A DNA stretch of 64,000 nt from the NCBI GenBank assembly GCA_003550325.1, contig QKWP01000037.1, forward strand, positions 252,325 to 316,324, in the 5' to 3' direction. This document shows positions 1 through 11,121 of this stretch, in pieces (position 1 is the first letter of the stretch; every line of letters begins with the position of its first letter). The DNA comes from Gigaspora rosea (lineage: Eukaryota > Glomeromycota > Glomeromycetes > Diversisporales > Gigasporaceae). The notes under the pieces were generated by a model that saw only the letters and a program-made list of their open reading frames with translations, searched no databases and was not told the DNA's origin. The position numbers and the translations under genes are program-made.

Positions 1-1719
1 AATTACTTACGTACGTACAGTACATACGCACATCAACATAGACACATGAACCAATATAAGAAATATAAAGTCACAAGTTTCACCATTTAACTCTTCAGTA
101 AACCATACACCTCGTACCTTGTACTACGTTCCTGGTATACACCTCATTGCGATATCAATATTACGATTAAGAATTCTTTTTTACCAATTAGACTGCAATC
201 TCCTCCGGCAACCCTTTTTAGTACTGTACGGGGTGTTACAAAAAATCACAAGGACTTTTTATCCAATCAGATGCACAGAATTGCGGACATCAACTAACTT
301 GCCCGTAAACCATATACTCTGTATTTCATACCCCGCTCCTGGTATTAACTCTATTTTTTAATATGCTTTTTTTGAAAGTTATATTATTGGCATATTTTTA
401 TTAAATTATTAACTATTTTTATAAAGTTGTTACAATATTTTATCAAGTTTTAGCAAATTGTCTTTAGTATTGTTAACAAAAAATTTTGATTAATAAATAG
501 ATTAATAAAAGATAACAAGTTACAAAACAAAAATTTGATATTCTGTGATTTTATTTGATCTAATTATAAGAGCAATTAATGATAACAAAAATATATATAG
601 AAAAGAAAATTGACGATAACAATAGAATTCTAATCTTGAATACAGTCACATATTATTAAGCACATTTATAAGTCAGTGATTTTAATATCTAATTTCCCGA
701 CATATATATGGAAAAAAAGATTAAAACATTATATCATAAAGACGTACTACGCTTTACTTTATTATACTTGCGCACCGATAATAAAGCAAGCCAGAATGCA
801 TATAATCTTATTATAAACTATTCATCTACTTCCAATGCATTTCAATAACACTCATAGATTCGATAAGATTTTACTCTTTTTACAAATTTGAAATAACTTC
901 ATAATCATTTACTGAAATACGAATCATCTGAGCTTATGATTGGCAATTGATAATTCTTACTTTCTCAATGATACTGCCATCAATTAGAATGCATTCCAAA
1001 AGAATAAAACCATGGACCATGATCTCGATCACTAAAACCAATCGCAAATGATGAATTAATTACACGACTAAGAAAAAAATAAAGCTGTCGGTTGTTTCAA
1101 TATGTCCGTTTCCATTATTTACAAAGTTCCAGAAAAAAGGATTATATCCATCAATTATTTCATCGACTTTTCAACACTTAAAACAATTATTGTACCAGGT
1201 ATGTTACCCATAATTTATGAAATATTATACTATCGAATACATCCTTATTACCTCTATGTAACAGTTTGAATTCATATGGAATGCCCAAAATAAAGTGATT
1301 ATGGAAGAAGATTGTGTGATTTTTGAGGAGGAAGTTGAATAGACAATTTTTTACGAGGAGGTAAAATATATAAGTAATAAGCCTATTTGGGAAATATATT
1401 TAATAATAACTAGCGTAACTAGCGTTGCGTTGCTCATGCAACGAGTTTAGTTAGTATAAATTTTTTTAGATATTGATCAAATTTTATAGGAAAGAATTGA
1501 GTTTAAGTATAAGTTAGGGTGTTGTTCGAGAATTAACAGTATTTAGGAAATTATTTATATTTTAACTTGATTTTAGCATATATACGTACAATTTTAAAAT
1601 AAGTAGCGCAACATTGTAAATATTTTTTTTTAAAAAAAAAAAGACATAAAAGAAAATTTATAAAGAAAATAATACAAATTATAATAGAAAAAAATAATGA
1701 TATTTATTCATTATCTGAA
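1..1719. other. AT-rich non-coding DNA, left edge
   Basis: I see no supportable gene. Positions about 60-330 share phrases with 51050-51180 (CAATCAGATGC, ACTACGTTCCTGGTA and TCACAAGGA), so both are remnants of one dispersed repeat. A T-run and A-run lie side by side near 1622-1640. The short ORF at 119-361 lies in this repeat and has no recognisable protein features. Confidence 0.6.
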
Positions 1720-3466
1720 TTAGCTCCACTTATTATATTTAAATTTATATATTTTAATAAATTCGAAAGAAAAAAAATCATTGTCTTCTAATACTAAACC
1801 TTTCAACACCTTCAATTAATTTCAATTGAATGTACAGATGTTACAAAGGATTTCACCAATAGCCATTCGATACCGGTTAAAAATATACCATATACGTACT
1901 GGTCATGAATGCGTCTAAGGGAGTTCTCAAACGCTTTAGTCAATCGGACAGTATACTGAAATATGTCAGAAAAAAGTTTTATATCAGTGAAAAAATAGGA
2001 TACCGGATCGATTAAGACATGTGATGATAGTTTAATACGTTAGAAAGAACAATCTAATTATTTATCTGACCAAGAGTATTTATTATAACAAATGGAGGTT
2101 AACAAGAAATGGAGCTGAAAATTTTCATTGGGTGACTTATAATAATTGTTCAAGTACGTCTTTCTTTTTTTCTGTTACATTATCATTATCTAATTATTAC
2201 CTTATTTACTTACGTTAAAAATTTTTGCAGAAATAAAAAAGAAAAACATTTTTGGATTTTATTCGTTTGCAGTAAATTCTTAAAAGAAAAAGAATTTAGA
2301 ATTGCCTTAAATTGTGCTTTATATTTTTACTAGTCCGTCATTTATTTCGAATTGTAAAAACAATATTCGTTAGGTGGTAATAATAATAAAGGTGTTTGTC
2401 CAAGCATAAATTGGAATCAATACTTTAATTTATTGTAATTCTCGAGTAGCAACAAGTTCATCAATAATCATATCGAGGAAGATAAGCTTGAGAACTTCCT
2501 AAACCATATTATAAATCATTTTAAAATAATCGATTATTTATATCGGGCATTATTTGTGTGATAATAATTGGAAGTATACTGCTTTTCACACTTAAAAACT
2601 AACATTTGGTGGAATCTAAATTCTGTGAACTACTTATTATGTAATGTAATTTAAGAACATTCGATTCTACACCTTTCATTTTTTAGACTCAGGAATTTCA
2701 TATTCGATTTTTAAGAAAAATTGATTTATTTTATTGATCAGACTATTGAAAAATTAATTAGCAGATTTGAAGTACAAGACAAAGCATTTTTACTTAATTT
2801 GAAAAAATGTATACTGCATAATTTGGCTTACACTCAATTCAATACATATATATTTTCTACCTCTCAGAAATCATTAAATAAAATTGGTTATTTAATGAAA
2901 GTAAATTGCTGACAGACTATGATTCGTTGCAATTATTGATTAGGTTAATTCTCTTTACTTTTATTCTGTGTCAATTAATCATCAAGCCTCAAGACAATGA
3001 TCTAATGCAAGAATTCTTTTGTTTTCATCATTACTCCCACTTTTTTTATCTCATTCGCGTTGGTTTAAACGATGAACTTAAAAATATATTATTAGTAGAC
3101 GTAGTGTTTGGCAACTGCAATGCTGATCGTGATTGAACACAGCAGATTAATTGTATTGGGATAATTAATATATAAAATTTTATATTTAAAACTAACACTA
3201 ATAAACGTACAATACCTAATTAAATTTCGTTATGGCTTTGTCAGTGTCCATTAAAATCATTTTTAAACTTATGTATTTTAAACTGAACTGTTCATGTCTG
3301 TGGTTCGATTTTATCATTGGCAATATTCTAATTTCATGTTTATTCTTGGTTGATATGTCTAGAAGAAAAAAAAAAGCTCGATGAATTAAATGACTTCAGC
3401 AGAAATAATGATTGAAAATTCATAATCACGTTAGGGTGTGAAATAGCATAACAAATACAAACATAG
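1720..3466. repeat. W repeat copy 1 (interrupted by the gypsy element)
   Basis: This matches 54720-56480, 36700-38170 and 58120-59650 over its length with many substitutions and small indels. Landmarks are CATGTGATGATAGTTTAATACG near 2020, the ACATTATCATTATC block near 2180 and GGTTTAAACGATGAA near 3062. The match ends at 3466, exactly where the gypsy LTR starts, so the retrotransposon inserted into this copy. The two ORFs at 2721-3136 follow the repeat and are not conserved as frames in the other copies. Confidence 0.75.
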
Positions 3467-4160
3467 TGTAACTATTAAATTGGGAGAGCGTATGAGTTTA
3501 AACGATTTAACTCTAATAGTTACGAAGAAAAGGAATAAAATTTTATGGATAGTAGGAAATTTTAAACGCGAAAAATAATGATAATTAGATGATGAATGTA
3601 GATAGAAATCACGTGAATACGATTTAACGTAGGAAAGAATAACAAAGTATTTCGATAGTTTTTATAATACAACTTATACAATAAAGGGCTATTCAGCTTT
3701 CTACACTAGCTTACTTCCTTTATTAAGCAAGAAAAATTGAAGGGAAAAACTATGCCTTTATTAAAGCTAAAGTGGTTCGTTTATATACATTTGGATTACT
3801 TAGTAGACACGTTAACGTGTTGTTTACTACAACAACTAAAGCCTAGCACGTTAATGTGCTATCACAATAAGCCTAGCACGTTGACATGCTATCACAACTA
3901 AGCCTAGCACATTAAAGTGCTATCGAGAACATTAGAAATTTACGCCCCTCAACATGTTAATGTGCTAGCACGTTAACAATATTAACAAAAGAAGAAAATC
4001 ATATGTAAATGTCCGGCTAAACTGGGTTTTACAAGAATACTGCTTATTTTGGGAAAATGATAAAAATTTCTGATTTACACAATGAAATTTCTATTGATTT
4101 CTAAATTAGAAGATCACATGCAAGCTTGATTTCTCAGTCACAAATTTTCAATTTGTGACA
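3467..4160 (-). repeat. 3' LTR of the gypsy element
   Basis: On the minus strand the LTR begins TGTCACAAATTG and ends AATAGTTACA (TG...CA). It carries a TATA-like TGTATATAAACG (complement of about 3780-3792) and, just downstream, AATAAA. Between 3810 and 3975 lie several near-palindromic units of the type GCACGTTAACGTGC joined by CTATCACAA spacers. It is about 97-98% similar by eye to the right LTR, with differences concentrated in the palindromic units. Confidence 0.93.
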
Positions 4161-4174
4161 TTCTCCACCTCTTG
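4161..4174 (-). other. Polypurine tract (PPT) of the gypsy element
   Basis: The complement reads AAGAGGTGGAGAA and lies directly against the TG start of the 3' LTR. This is the expected position and composition of the plus-strand primer for reverse transcription. Confidence 0.85.
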
Positions 4175-4382
4175 AAGCGTGACTCCGAGCAACTCGTTAG
4201 TTGAATCAATTAATTCATTGAATTCTAATTCTTTCATGACTCTTGCTTCTTCGAGTAAAATAGAGAAATCCTCTTCATACATGCGGGATAACACGAAGGG
4301 GTAATCTGTTTAGCTAAAAATAGATTGTCTAGTCCTCTACTAGAATATAGCTGGTAGGTACGAAGGGACACCTTCCATACTT

Positions 4383-4817
4383 CTAAATATTTTTGTGTAG
4401 AAAGTGTACCCAGATTTCTTTTCTTGCGTGTTCACTCGAGGCTTGCTTTTCTAATACAGCTCCCAGCTGGTAGTAGTTATAAAGTCGTTTTACTGGATCA
4501 GAAGGGACTTTCATAATTTCAGCACATATGGACTTTACTTGCATTTCCCAATCTCCTTCGAGCTCGGGTAAGATTTGGAAAGTTACATCTTGGCTATGTA
4601 GGTTGTTGACGTATGCCATTAAATTTTGACGAATTTTCTGAGCATCACTCGTTACTAAGGTGGTGGAAGCGGCTAATTCTTCTCCTATTATACTAGTTCC
4701 GTACTTGATATTATTGGGCGTGATGACTAGGTCTTCGAGGAGGTTTGCAGTTCTCAATTGTCGCTGTAAATGAGTAATCATTTTCTTGATATTCTCAGGG
4801 AAGAGAGAAAGTTCCAT
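4383..4817 (-). CDS. Extra ORF of the gypsy element, 144 aa, function unknown
   Basis: An uninterrupted 144-residue frame between the integrase end and the 3' LTR, on the same strand as gag-pol. It starts MELSLFPENIKK and ends FLHKNI. The composition is that of a soluble, mostly helical protein with alternating charged and hydrophobic residues. I see no zinc knuckle, transmembrane segment or nuclear-signal cluster and do not recognise the family. Unlike gag, pol and int it carries no stop or frameshift, which is odd for an element this decayed. It could be an accessory gene made from a spliced or subgenomic RNA, or a captured host fragment. Confidence 0.6.
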   Translation of the reverse strand: MELSLFPENIKKMITHLQRQLRTANLLEDLVITPNNIKYGTSIIGEELAASTTLVTSDAQKIRQNLMAYVNNLHSQDVTFQILPELEGDWEMQVKSICAEIMKVPSDPVKRLYNYYQLGAVLEKQASSEHARKEIWVHFLHKNI

Positions 4818-5007
4818 TGTAGTGTCATTTCCTTTGGAATGGGACGGGTGGTAATTTTATTTACATATTTATAAAAAATTTTTTTTTTTTTTTTTTTTTT
4901 ATTCTTTGTAAATAAAAGGAAAAGGCAGATGACATAATCGGGAGTAATATAACTTTAGCCTATTTCCATGAATTGCCTTTTTAAGAACTTCACCCCTGTG
5001 ATAGTTC

Positions 5008-6146
5008 TTAATTTATAGGTCCCGTTACCGAGTACGTTGTGAATGTAGTAAGGTCCTTTGCATTGAACTTCGAGTTTAGCACTTTTAGAGTGATGTAATT
5101 CAGATCTTTGAATGAGGACCTGATCCCTATCTTGTAAGATTCTAATAAATGATGCGTATAATGATATTGCTTTTGCTTTTGTTGTTCTTTATGGATTCTG
5201 GATCTAGCTATAATTCGGGCGTCAGTCAACCATCCTAGTATTACCTCAGCCCTTCTCAAGATCTGATGACATTTAGGTTCGGTATTATTGTTTTTAATTT
5301 GGGGTACATGAGAAATTTCAGTGGGTACTATCGCTTTTCATCCATAAGTAAGAAAAAAGGGCTCGTATTTAGTGGTATTTTGTTTGTGGGTATGGTAAGC
5401 AAAGAGAGCCGGGGCCACGAATTCATTCCAATTTTCAGTGTATTGGTGGACGCATTTACAGAGTACTTCGTATAAAGTCCTGTTGAATCTTTCGACCAGA
5501 CCATTTGTCTGGGGATGATACGAAGTGGAAGTGCTATGGTGAACTTTGAATTTCTTACAAAGGGCGTTCACCAATTTATTACAGAAGTGAGTACCCTGGT
5601 CTGAAATTAAAAACTTGGGGGCACCATGCCTGCATATTACATCTTCGAACAAAAAAGGGCTACAGACTCGGCATCTGCTGTTACTAGAGCTCTGGCCTCA
5701 GGCCACTTAGTTACGTACTCAGTAGCAACTACCAAGTACCGATTACCTCTTAAAGTCATCAGAAGTGGGCCAATGATATCAATGCCAATTTTGTCAAAAG
5801 GTCTTCCCACTTTAAGGGGATACAGGGGTTCCCGGGTCTTAGGTTTAATTTTCTTTTGACAAGTATCACATGTTCCTACATACAGTTGTATATCTTTTCC
5901 CATTTGGGGCCAAAAGTACCGACTGGCAATGCGTCGATAGGTAGATTGAAAATTAAAATGGCCCGATAGTGGATCGTCATATAGGCTGAATAATATTGCT
6001 TCGATCTCAGATTTTTGGATAACTTGTAATGGGTGTATGGGGTCACGTGGATTTTTCTTGAACAATAATCCTTCTTGCACGAAGAAATGGCGAGTCTTAT
6101 GCTTGAGATTTTGAATTTGCTTAGAGTCGTATTCTATAGGTACCAT
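5008..6146 (-). pseudogene. Gypsy integrase region (H2C2, DD35E, C-terminal part), frameshifted
   Basis: Integrase inserts the cDNA copy. The first frame (5637-6146) has the N-terminal zinc-binding signature (H...CDTCQKK) followed by GIDIIGPL with the first catalytic Asp. The second frame (5338-5652) carries SDQGTHF with the second Asp and GLVERFNRTL with the Glu; I count 35 residues between them, the DD35E spacing. A one-base slip in a T/A run near 5650 separates the frames. A TGA after FFLTYG interrupts it again near 5337, and 5008-5259 holds the C-terminal part ending VTGPIN. The three catalytic residues survive but the reading frame does not. Confidence 0.9.
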
Positions 6147-6372
6147 TCTATCTTGGAGATATCAAAGTAAAGGTATAAAGGTAGGGGTCCATTATTATTG
6201 GGTTTGTTTTTTTTTTTTTTTTACTATATATATAGGTTTATTCGTTTCGTTTCGTTTCACCAGGACACCGTAACCTGAACTGGATTAATGGATTTATAGG
6301 TAGGTTGCGATAATTATTTAATAAAATATGTAATTTATGGGTTTTGCTTCTAATTTTTAGAATTGAATATTT

Positions 6373-7660
6373 TTAATTAATGTGAGACAAACTATCGGCA
6401 TTGGTATGCAATTTTCCGGACTTATAAGCGACGTCGAAGTGGTACTCTGATAATGTCATAATCCAGCGGGCTAGTCTCCCTCGAGTTTCACTTAAACTCA
6501 GGAGATATTTCAAGGCCATATGATCGGTTATAACAGTAAAGAAAGTGCCGTGCAAATAATGCCTAAAATATCCTACAGCCCAAACTACTGCAAGGCATTC
6601 CTTTTCTGTCGTAGAATAATTCTTCTCTGTGGGCGAGAGGCTTCGACTGGCTTATGAAATGACACACTCATGCCCTTCGACATCACGTTGGGATAAAACT
6701 GCTCCCAAAGCCGTACCAGAAGCATCTGTAAATAAAATAAATAGTTCTTTGAGATTGGGATATATTAAAATGGGAGCCTGCATTAATTTTAACTTTAGGT
6801 GTTCAAAAGATCCTTGTTCTTCAACAGTCCATTAGTACAAAACCCCCTTTTTCAATAATTTATTCAAAGGGACTGCAATTTTGGTAAAATCAGGGAACAA
6901 ATTTCTGGTAGTACAATGCTAGCCCAAGAAACCCGCATAGCTGTCGCAAGGTCTTAGGAATGGGAAAATTGGTGACTGCCACCACCTTGCCAGGATCAAC
7001 TCCAATACCCTTACTAGTAACAATATGACCTAATACCTTAATTTCTTGATGGAAGAAGAAACATTTAGTAGGTTTCAGTTTTAATCCAGCCAATTCGAGA
7101 CGGTGGAATATTTCGTCTAAATGAGAAAGGTGGTCTTGAACGGTCTTAGAATAAATAACCAAGTTGTCAATATAAACTATGATGAAACGGCCTATAATAT
7201 CTCTGAAAAGATTATCCATCAGCCTCTGGAAAGTCACTGGCGCATTCGTAAGGCCGAATGGCATTATGTTAAATTCGAATAGGCCGAAAGGAGTAGTAAA
7301 GGCCGTTTTGGGACGATCTTTAGACTTCATCTGCACCTGCCAGTATCCACTGGCTAAATCTAAGGTGCTAAAATATGAAGATCCCTTTAAGGCTTCCAAT
7401 AGGTTCTAGATCCTGGGCAGAGGGTAACTATCTTTACGGTCACGGTATTCAGTTTACAATAATTGACACAGAATTTAATCTTATCTTCTCTCTTTACCAA
7501 TATAACGGGAAAAGCCCAAGGACTCTCAGAAGGTCTTGTTATATTTTCTTTTAACATTCGTATAATTTCATTTTTTAAGAATTCCCTCTCTTTGGGGGTA
7601 TGCCGATAGGACCGTAGTTTTATAGCGGGGCATTACCAGTATTGATTTTATGCTTAACTA
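6373..7660 (-). pseudogene. Gypsy reverse transcriptase and RNase H, interrupted
   Basis: RT copies the element RNA and RNase H removes it. RT motifs seen: KIKFCVNYCKLN, FSTLDLASGYWQV with a catalytic Asp, AFTTPFGLFEFNIMPFGL, and FIIVYIDN at the YIDD box, where the second catalytic Asp is Asn. RNase H follows with FTDASGTALGAVLS, EKECLAVVWAV, TDHMALKYL and HTNADSLS, so its acidic residues are present. Breaks include a TAG after SYPLPRI (near 7410), a frameshift at KFVP (near 6890) and further stops near 6835 and 6650. The YIDN change alone would be expected to cripple polymerisation. Confidence 0.92.
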
Positions 7661-8263
7661 CACTAGTGCATCCTAACTCTTGCAAGCTCCAAGCAAAACG
7701 AACTCGGTGTTGCTGTAAAAATTCTTCAAACTGCCCTTGTACATCCTGAGATAACTCTCCTATATTATATTTAACATTCGTTACTTCTTTCACATAGTAA
7801 GAATCAAGTATATCGAGGACGGGTTCATACTCTGCTCCTGGTGAGACATCAAAGAAATATGCTAAAGGGGTGCAAGTATAAGAATTAGAAAGACCTCGTG
7901 TATGGGCTCCAACTAAATTTTCTATGTTAAAATATGGTGGTTCTAAATTTAATAAAGAAAATCCTTTTTTTGTCGACCTTCATTCAATAGATTATGACTA
8001 GCTTTCTCAGGAGAGGAAATATGATCAGCATAAACAGAGAAGGAATGAGACGATGTATCTTCGATCCAGTAATCCGTTTTAGGATCACTACTAAACAATA
8101 ATTCCTTTTTCACAGCTAAGTTATAGGGTAACCCTTCAAAGTCAGAACACCCGAAATAGGAAAACTCGGTACACCCATAAATTCGATCTTCCAGATTTTC
8201 CTCTTCATACTCATCTTTGTTATCATCTTCACTTTCGGTCGATATATACTCTTCAGAGTTATC
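7661..8263 (-). pseudogene. Gypsy pol linker between protease and reverse transcriptase
   Basis: Reading on past the TAG that ends the protease frame at 8264 gives a long acidic stretch (SEDD, DEYEEENLED) and then coding-like sequence, with a frameshift in a T/A run near 7965-7975. It continues as FNIENLVGAHTRGLS towards the RT N-terminus. One nonsense codon and one slip therefore split what was a single polyprotein. I see no known domain in the linker. Confidence 0.6.
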
Positions 8264-9244
8264 CTAGTCGATTATTTCTTGGGTTTTTGCAGGACGGTTA
8301 TTTTCTAACGGTTCGTGAGACATCTGTTGAAACTTAACTAGTACTACTATTTTCGTGTCATCCCATTCAAAAGTTATTTCTGCTGTGGTCCAATCAATTC
8401 GAGCTTTAACCTTAGACAACCAATCGTTGCCCACAATAGCATAATAGGAGGTGGCAACAGTTACCACAACATCTACGGGAACTTTAACACCTCCCACTTC
8501 AAAAGGAAAAGCCGAAATTTTCACTAGAGCCCGCTTACTTTCACCATGCACGTTAATCATGTTGATAGTGGATGGCCGTTCAATTTTTATCCCTAGGTCC
8601 CTCAAGAAATAAGAGGACACTACCCTTCTAGCTGACCCACTATCAACTATCAAAGGGAAGGTTCGATCTAATACCTTTGCGTCGCAATACAAGGCCGTAG
8701 ACTTAATCTCAGGCACAATACTAATGTTAGTTTTAAGTTTTCTTCTAGGGGTAGGTTTTTTTCGTTGTAGGCTACGACTCAAATCGGCTCTTAGGCCAGG
8801 CATGAGACGTAACAATTGTCCCATCGTAATGTTCGCAGGTTTTTTACATAGATCACTAACTATTGAATACGGGGTGACAAGAGAAGCGATCTGAGGTAAC
8901 TCATCCTTGACTAATTTTTTTCGGGGGACCGTGGTTCGCTTAACCTTTGCAGACCCTTTGGAGGCTTCTATCTGGATGGCTTTCTCTTGATATACTGGTT
9001 TAACCATAGTAACAGGTTCATTTGGAGGAGTATTAACTTTCTTATTATTTGTATTATCTTTAATTACATCAGGCTCAACCTCTTCCATAAGTGATCGGTT
9101 ATAATTGGGTTTTCTTCTTCTACTGGAACTAATAGGGAATCTGACTTTTCTTGATTTTTTTGCGTTTTTGATAGGGAAGAGTGGAAATAGGTTTGCGACG
9201 TTCATGTCTCCCAGCTGGTAAAAATAAAGGTAAGGGTTCATCAT
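8264..9244 (-). CDS. Gypsy aspartic protease region, 326 aa frame
   Basis: The longest uninterrupted frame of the element. Residues about 60-150 are basic and low complexity. The retropepsin-like part begins near residue 185 with ALYCDAKVLD and has the active-site loop PLIVDSGSARRVV (D-S-G), then a flap-like glycine region and YAIVGNDWLSKV, the second conserved element of retroviral-type proteases. It would mature the Gag-Pol polyprotein. It overlaps the gag/zinc-knuckle frame at 9129-9244 in another phase, as expected for a frameshift or a decayed junction. The frame ends in a TAG at 8264, beyond which homologous coding sequence continues, so the stop is probably a mutation. Confidence 0.85.
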   Translation of the reverse strand: MMNPYLYFYQLGDMNVANLFPLFPIKNAKKSRKVRFPISSSRRRKPNYNRSLMEEVEPDVIKDNTNNKKVNTPPNEPVTMVKPVYQEKAIQIEASKGSAKVKRTTVPRKKLVKDELPQIASLVTPYSIVSDLCKKPANITMGQLLRLMPGLRADLSRSLQRKKPTPRRKLKTNISIVPEIKSTALYCDAKVLDRTFPLIVDSGSARRVVSSYFLRDLGIKIERPSTINMINVHGESKRALVKISAFPFEVGGVKVPVDVVVTVATSYYAIVGNDWLSKVKARIDWTTAEITFEWDDTKIVVLVKFQQMSHEPLENNRPAKTQEIID

Positions 9245-10321
9245 AAAGGCTTAGAAAAGCGTGCTGATCTCGCCTTTTCTCACCCTTCTCTTTATCCTCT
9301 AACAGAGAGAGAAGAGCCTGAAGAGTATTGTTATTAGCACTAGCAGTACTAGGTTTAGGATCCGAGACTGGACCCGCGATACTCTTCATTCCGTTACTAC
9401 TGTTTTCATTACACATTCTGCTCAAATGTCTAGGCTTTCCACATCTGAAGCACACAACCTTTAGCCAAGAATTCTTTTGAAGGTTCACGAGGCGGTTTCT
9501 TTTTCTCTTGTAATTGCAAAGTCATTTTATTAATGGCTTCCACTAGTTTTTCAATTATTGCTTCATTATTAGTGGTAGACAGTAGCATAGAAGGGATGGT
9601 TGTCGGGTAAGAACACCCAGGAGGAAGGTAGCCATTTGTAGTTGGCTGGTATACCGGCAAGTTAAAAAGAGCAGAAGTTTTATTTATAGCATTTTCAAAA
9701 GCTTTGGCCCTTTCATATGCAGCTTCCAGCGTATTTGGAAGGAAAGAAGACATGGCCACATATAGTTCTGGCCTTAGTCCATTCATGAACATCTGCATTT
9801 TAGCTGCATTAGGATACTGAAGCACTCCTGCTTCAACCCGTCGAATTAACTGTTCGATAGCCATATAATACGAATCGACAGACTCTTCATGCCTCTGTTT
9901 CCACTGAGTTAAATCGGAAAACCATTTACTTTCTAATGCAGGAGTACGAAATTGATGAATAAAGGTAGGTTTAAAGCTATTTTGAGGACGGGCATTATCA
10001 TCCCATCTGTTAATGGCGGGACTTGAGTACGTCTAATCATCCTCCAAGTGGCAGCTGGACCTTTTAGACAAGGTACAATGACGGGAATTTTATATCCAGC
10101 CTGCAACTGATTAGCCTAGAAAGCAATTTCAACTTCCTCTAACCAAGAGATGGGTTTTGATCTCCTCCGGCAAAGCTGGGATATTCTACCTGTCTCGACT
10201 CCAGCTGAGGAATATTAACTTGTAGTACAGGCGCCGCTTTTAAATATTGCACGAGTTGAGCGATTTGGTTAGCGAAATTAGTCAGAGGAGTTTGTTTGTT
10301 GGGTTGGTTCAGATTGGCCAT
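9129..10321 (-). pseudogene. Gypsy gag, frameshifted (capsid plus CCHC zinc knuckle)
   Basis: Gag forms the particle that packages the RNA. The N-terminus (10139-10321, MANLNQPNKQ) ends at a stop after FAGGDQNPSLG. The capsid part resumes in 9430-9864 (EQLIRRVEAG, KMQMFMNGLRPEL, AYERAKAFENAIN), typical of the retrotransposon gag domain. In 9129-9488 a CX2CX4HX4C knuckle (CFRCGKPRHLSRMC) is intact. Between these frames (9865-10138) gag-like sequence such as KGPAATWRMIRR is readable only with frame changes. The start codon at 10319-10321 lies about 50 bases after the PBS. Confidence 0.88.
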
Positions 10322-10368
10322 GATAATAATGAATATAAATTTTTAAAGTAGATAAATAAGGTCTAATT

Positions 10369-10385
10369 CCACACAACTGGCACCA
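10369..10385 (-). other. Primer-binding site of the gypsy element
   Basis: The minus strand reads TGGTGCCAGTTGTGTGG two bases inside the 5' LTR. This complements a tRNA 3' end ...GGCACCA. I do not assign the tRNA. The position fixes the right LTR as the 5' LTR and the element as minus-strand. Confidence 0.85.
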
Positions 10386-10387
10386 AA

Positions 10388-11091
10388 TGTAACTATTAAA
10401 TTGGGAGAGCGTATAAGTTTAAACGATTTAACTCTAATAGTTACAAAGAAAAGGAATAAAATTTTATGGATAGTAGGAAATTTTAAACACGAAAAATAAT
10501 GATAATTAGATGATGAACGTAGATAGAAATCACGTGAATACGATTTAACATTGGAAAGAATAACAAAGAATTTCGATAGTTTTTATAATACAACTTATAC
10601 AATAAAGGGCTATTCAGCTTTCTACACTAGCTTACTTCCTTTATTAGGCAAGAAAAATTGAAGGGAAAAACTATGCCTTTATTAAAGCTAAAGTGGTTCG
10701 TTTATATACATTTGGATTACTTAATAGTCACGTTAACGTGTTGTTTACTACAACAACTAAGCCTAGCACGTTAACGTGCTATCACAAATAAGCCTAGCAC
10801 GTTGACGTGCTATCACAACTAAGACTAGCACGTTAAAGTGCTATTGAGAACATTAGAAATTTATGCCCCTCAACACGTTAACATGCTAGCACGTTAATGT
10901 GCTATTACAATATTAACAAAAGAAGAAAATCATATGTAAATGTCCGGCTAAACTGGGTTTTACAAGAATACTACTTATTTTGGGAAAATGATAAAAATTT
11001 CTGATTTATACAATGAAATTTCTATTGATTTCTAAATTAGGAGATCACATGCAAGCTTGATTTCTCAGTCACAAATTTTCAATTTGTGAAT
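10388..11091 (-). repeat. 5' LTR of the gypsy element
   Basis: Matches 3467-4160 over its length with scattered substitutions. It has the same TATA-like box (about 10697-10712) and one more palindromic unit than the left LTR in the array at about 10735-10915. Its outer end reads GTGAAT instead of GTGACA. Confidence 0.92.
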
Positions 11092-11121
11092 ATAGTGAAG
11101 AAGTGAAGATCACATAATAAT

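Larger units (their letters stand above)
3467..11091 (-). mobile_element. Ty3/gypsy LTR retrotransposon, full length but degenerate
   Basis: A 7.6-kb element read on the minus strand. Two LTRs of 694 and 704 bp flank, in order from the right: a tRNA primer-binding site, gag with a CCHC knuckle, an aspartic protease, reverse transcriptase, RNase H, integrase (H2C2 and DD35E) and an additional ORF, then a polypurine tract. Protease before RT and integrase last is the Ty3/gypsy order. Each LTR is abutted on its outer side by ATAG (3463-3466 and 11092-11095), a possible short target duplication. The coding part has several stops and frameshifts, so the copy is unlikely to make its own proteins, although the LTRs are still similar. 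It inserted in W repeat copy 1. Confidence 0.95.

Noticed and set aside
2721..3136. Two plus-strand frames in W copy 1
   Set aside because: Matching positions in the other W copies contain stops and frameshifts with no sign of codon-level conservation.
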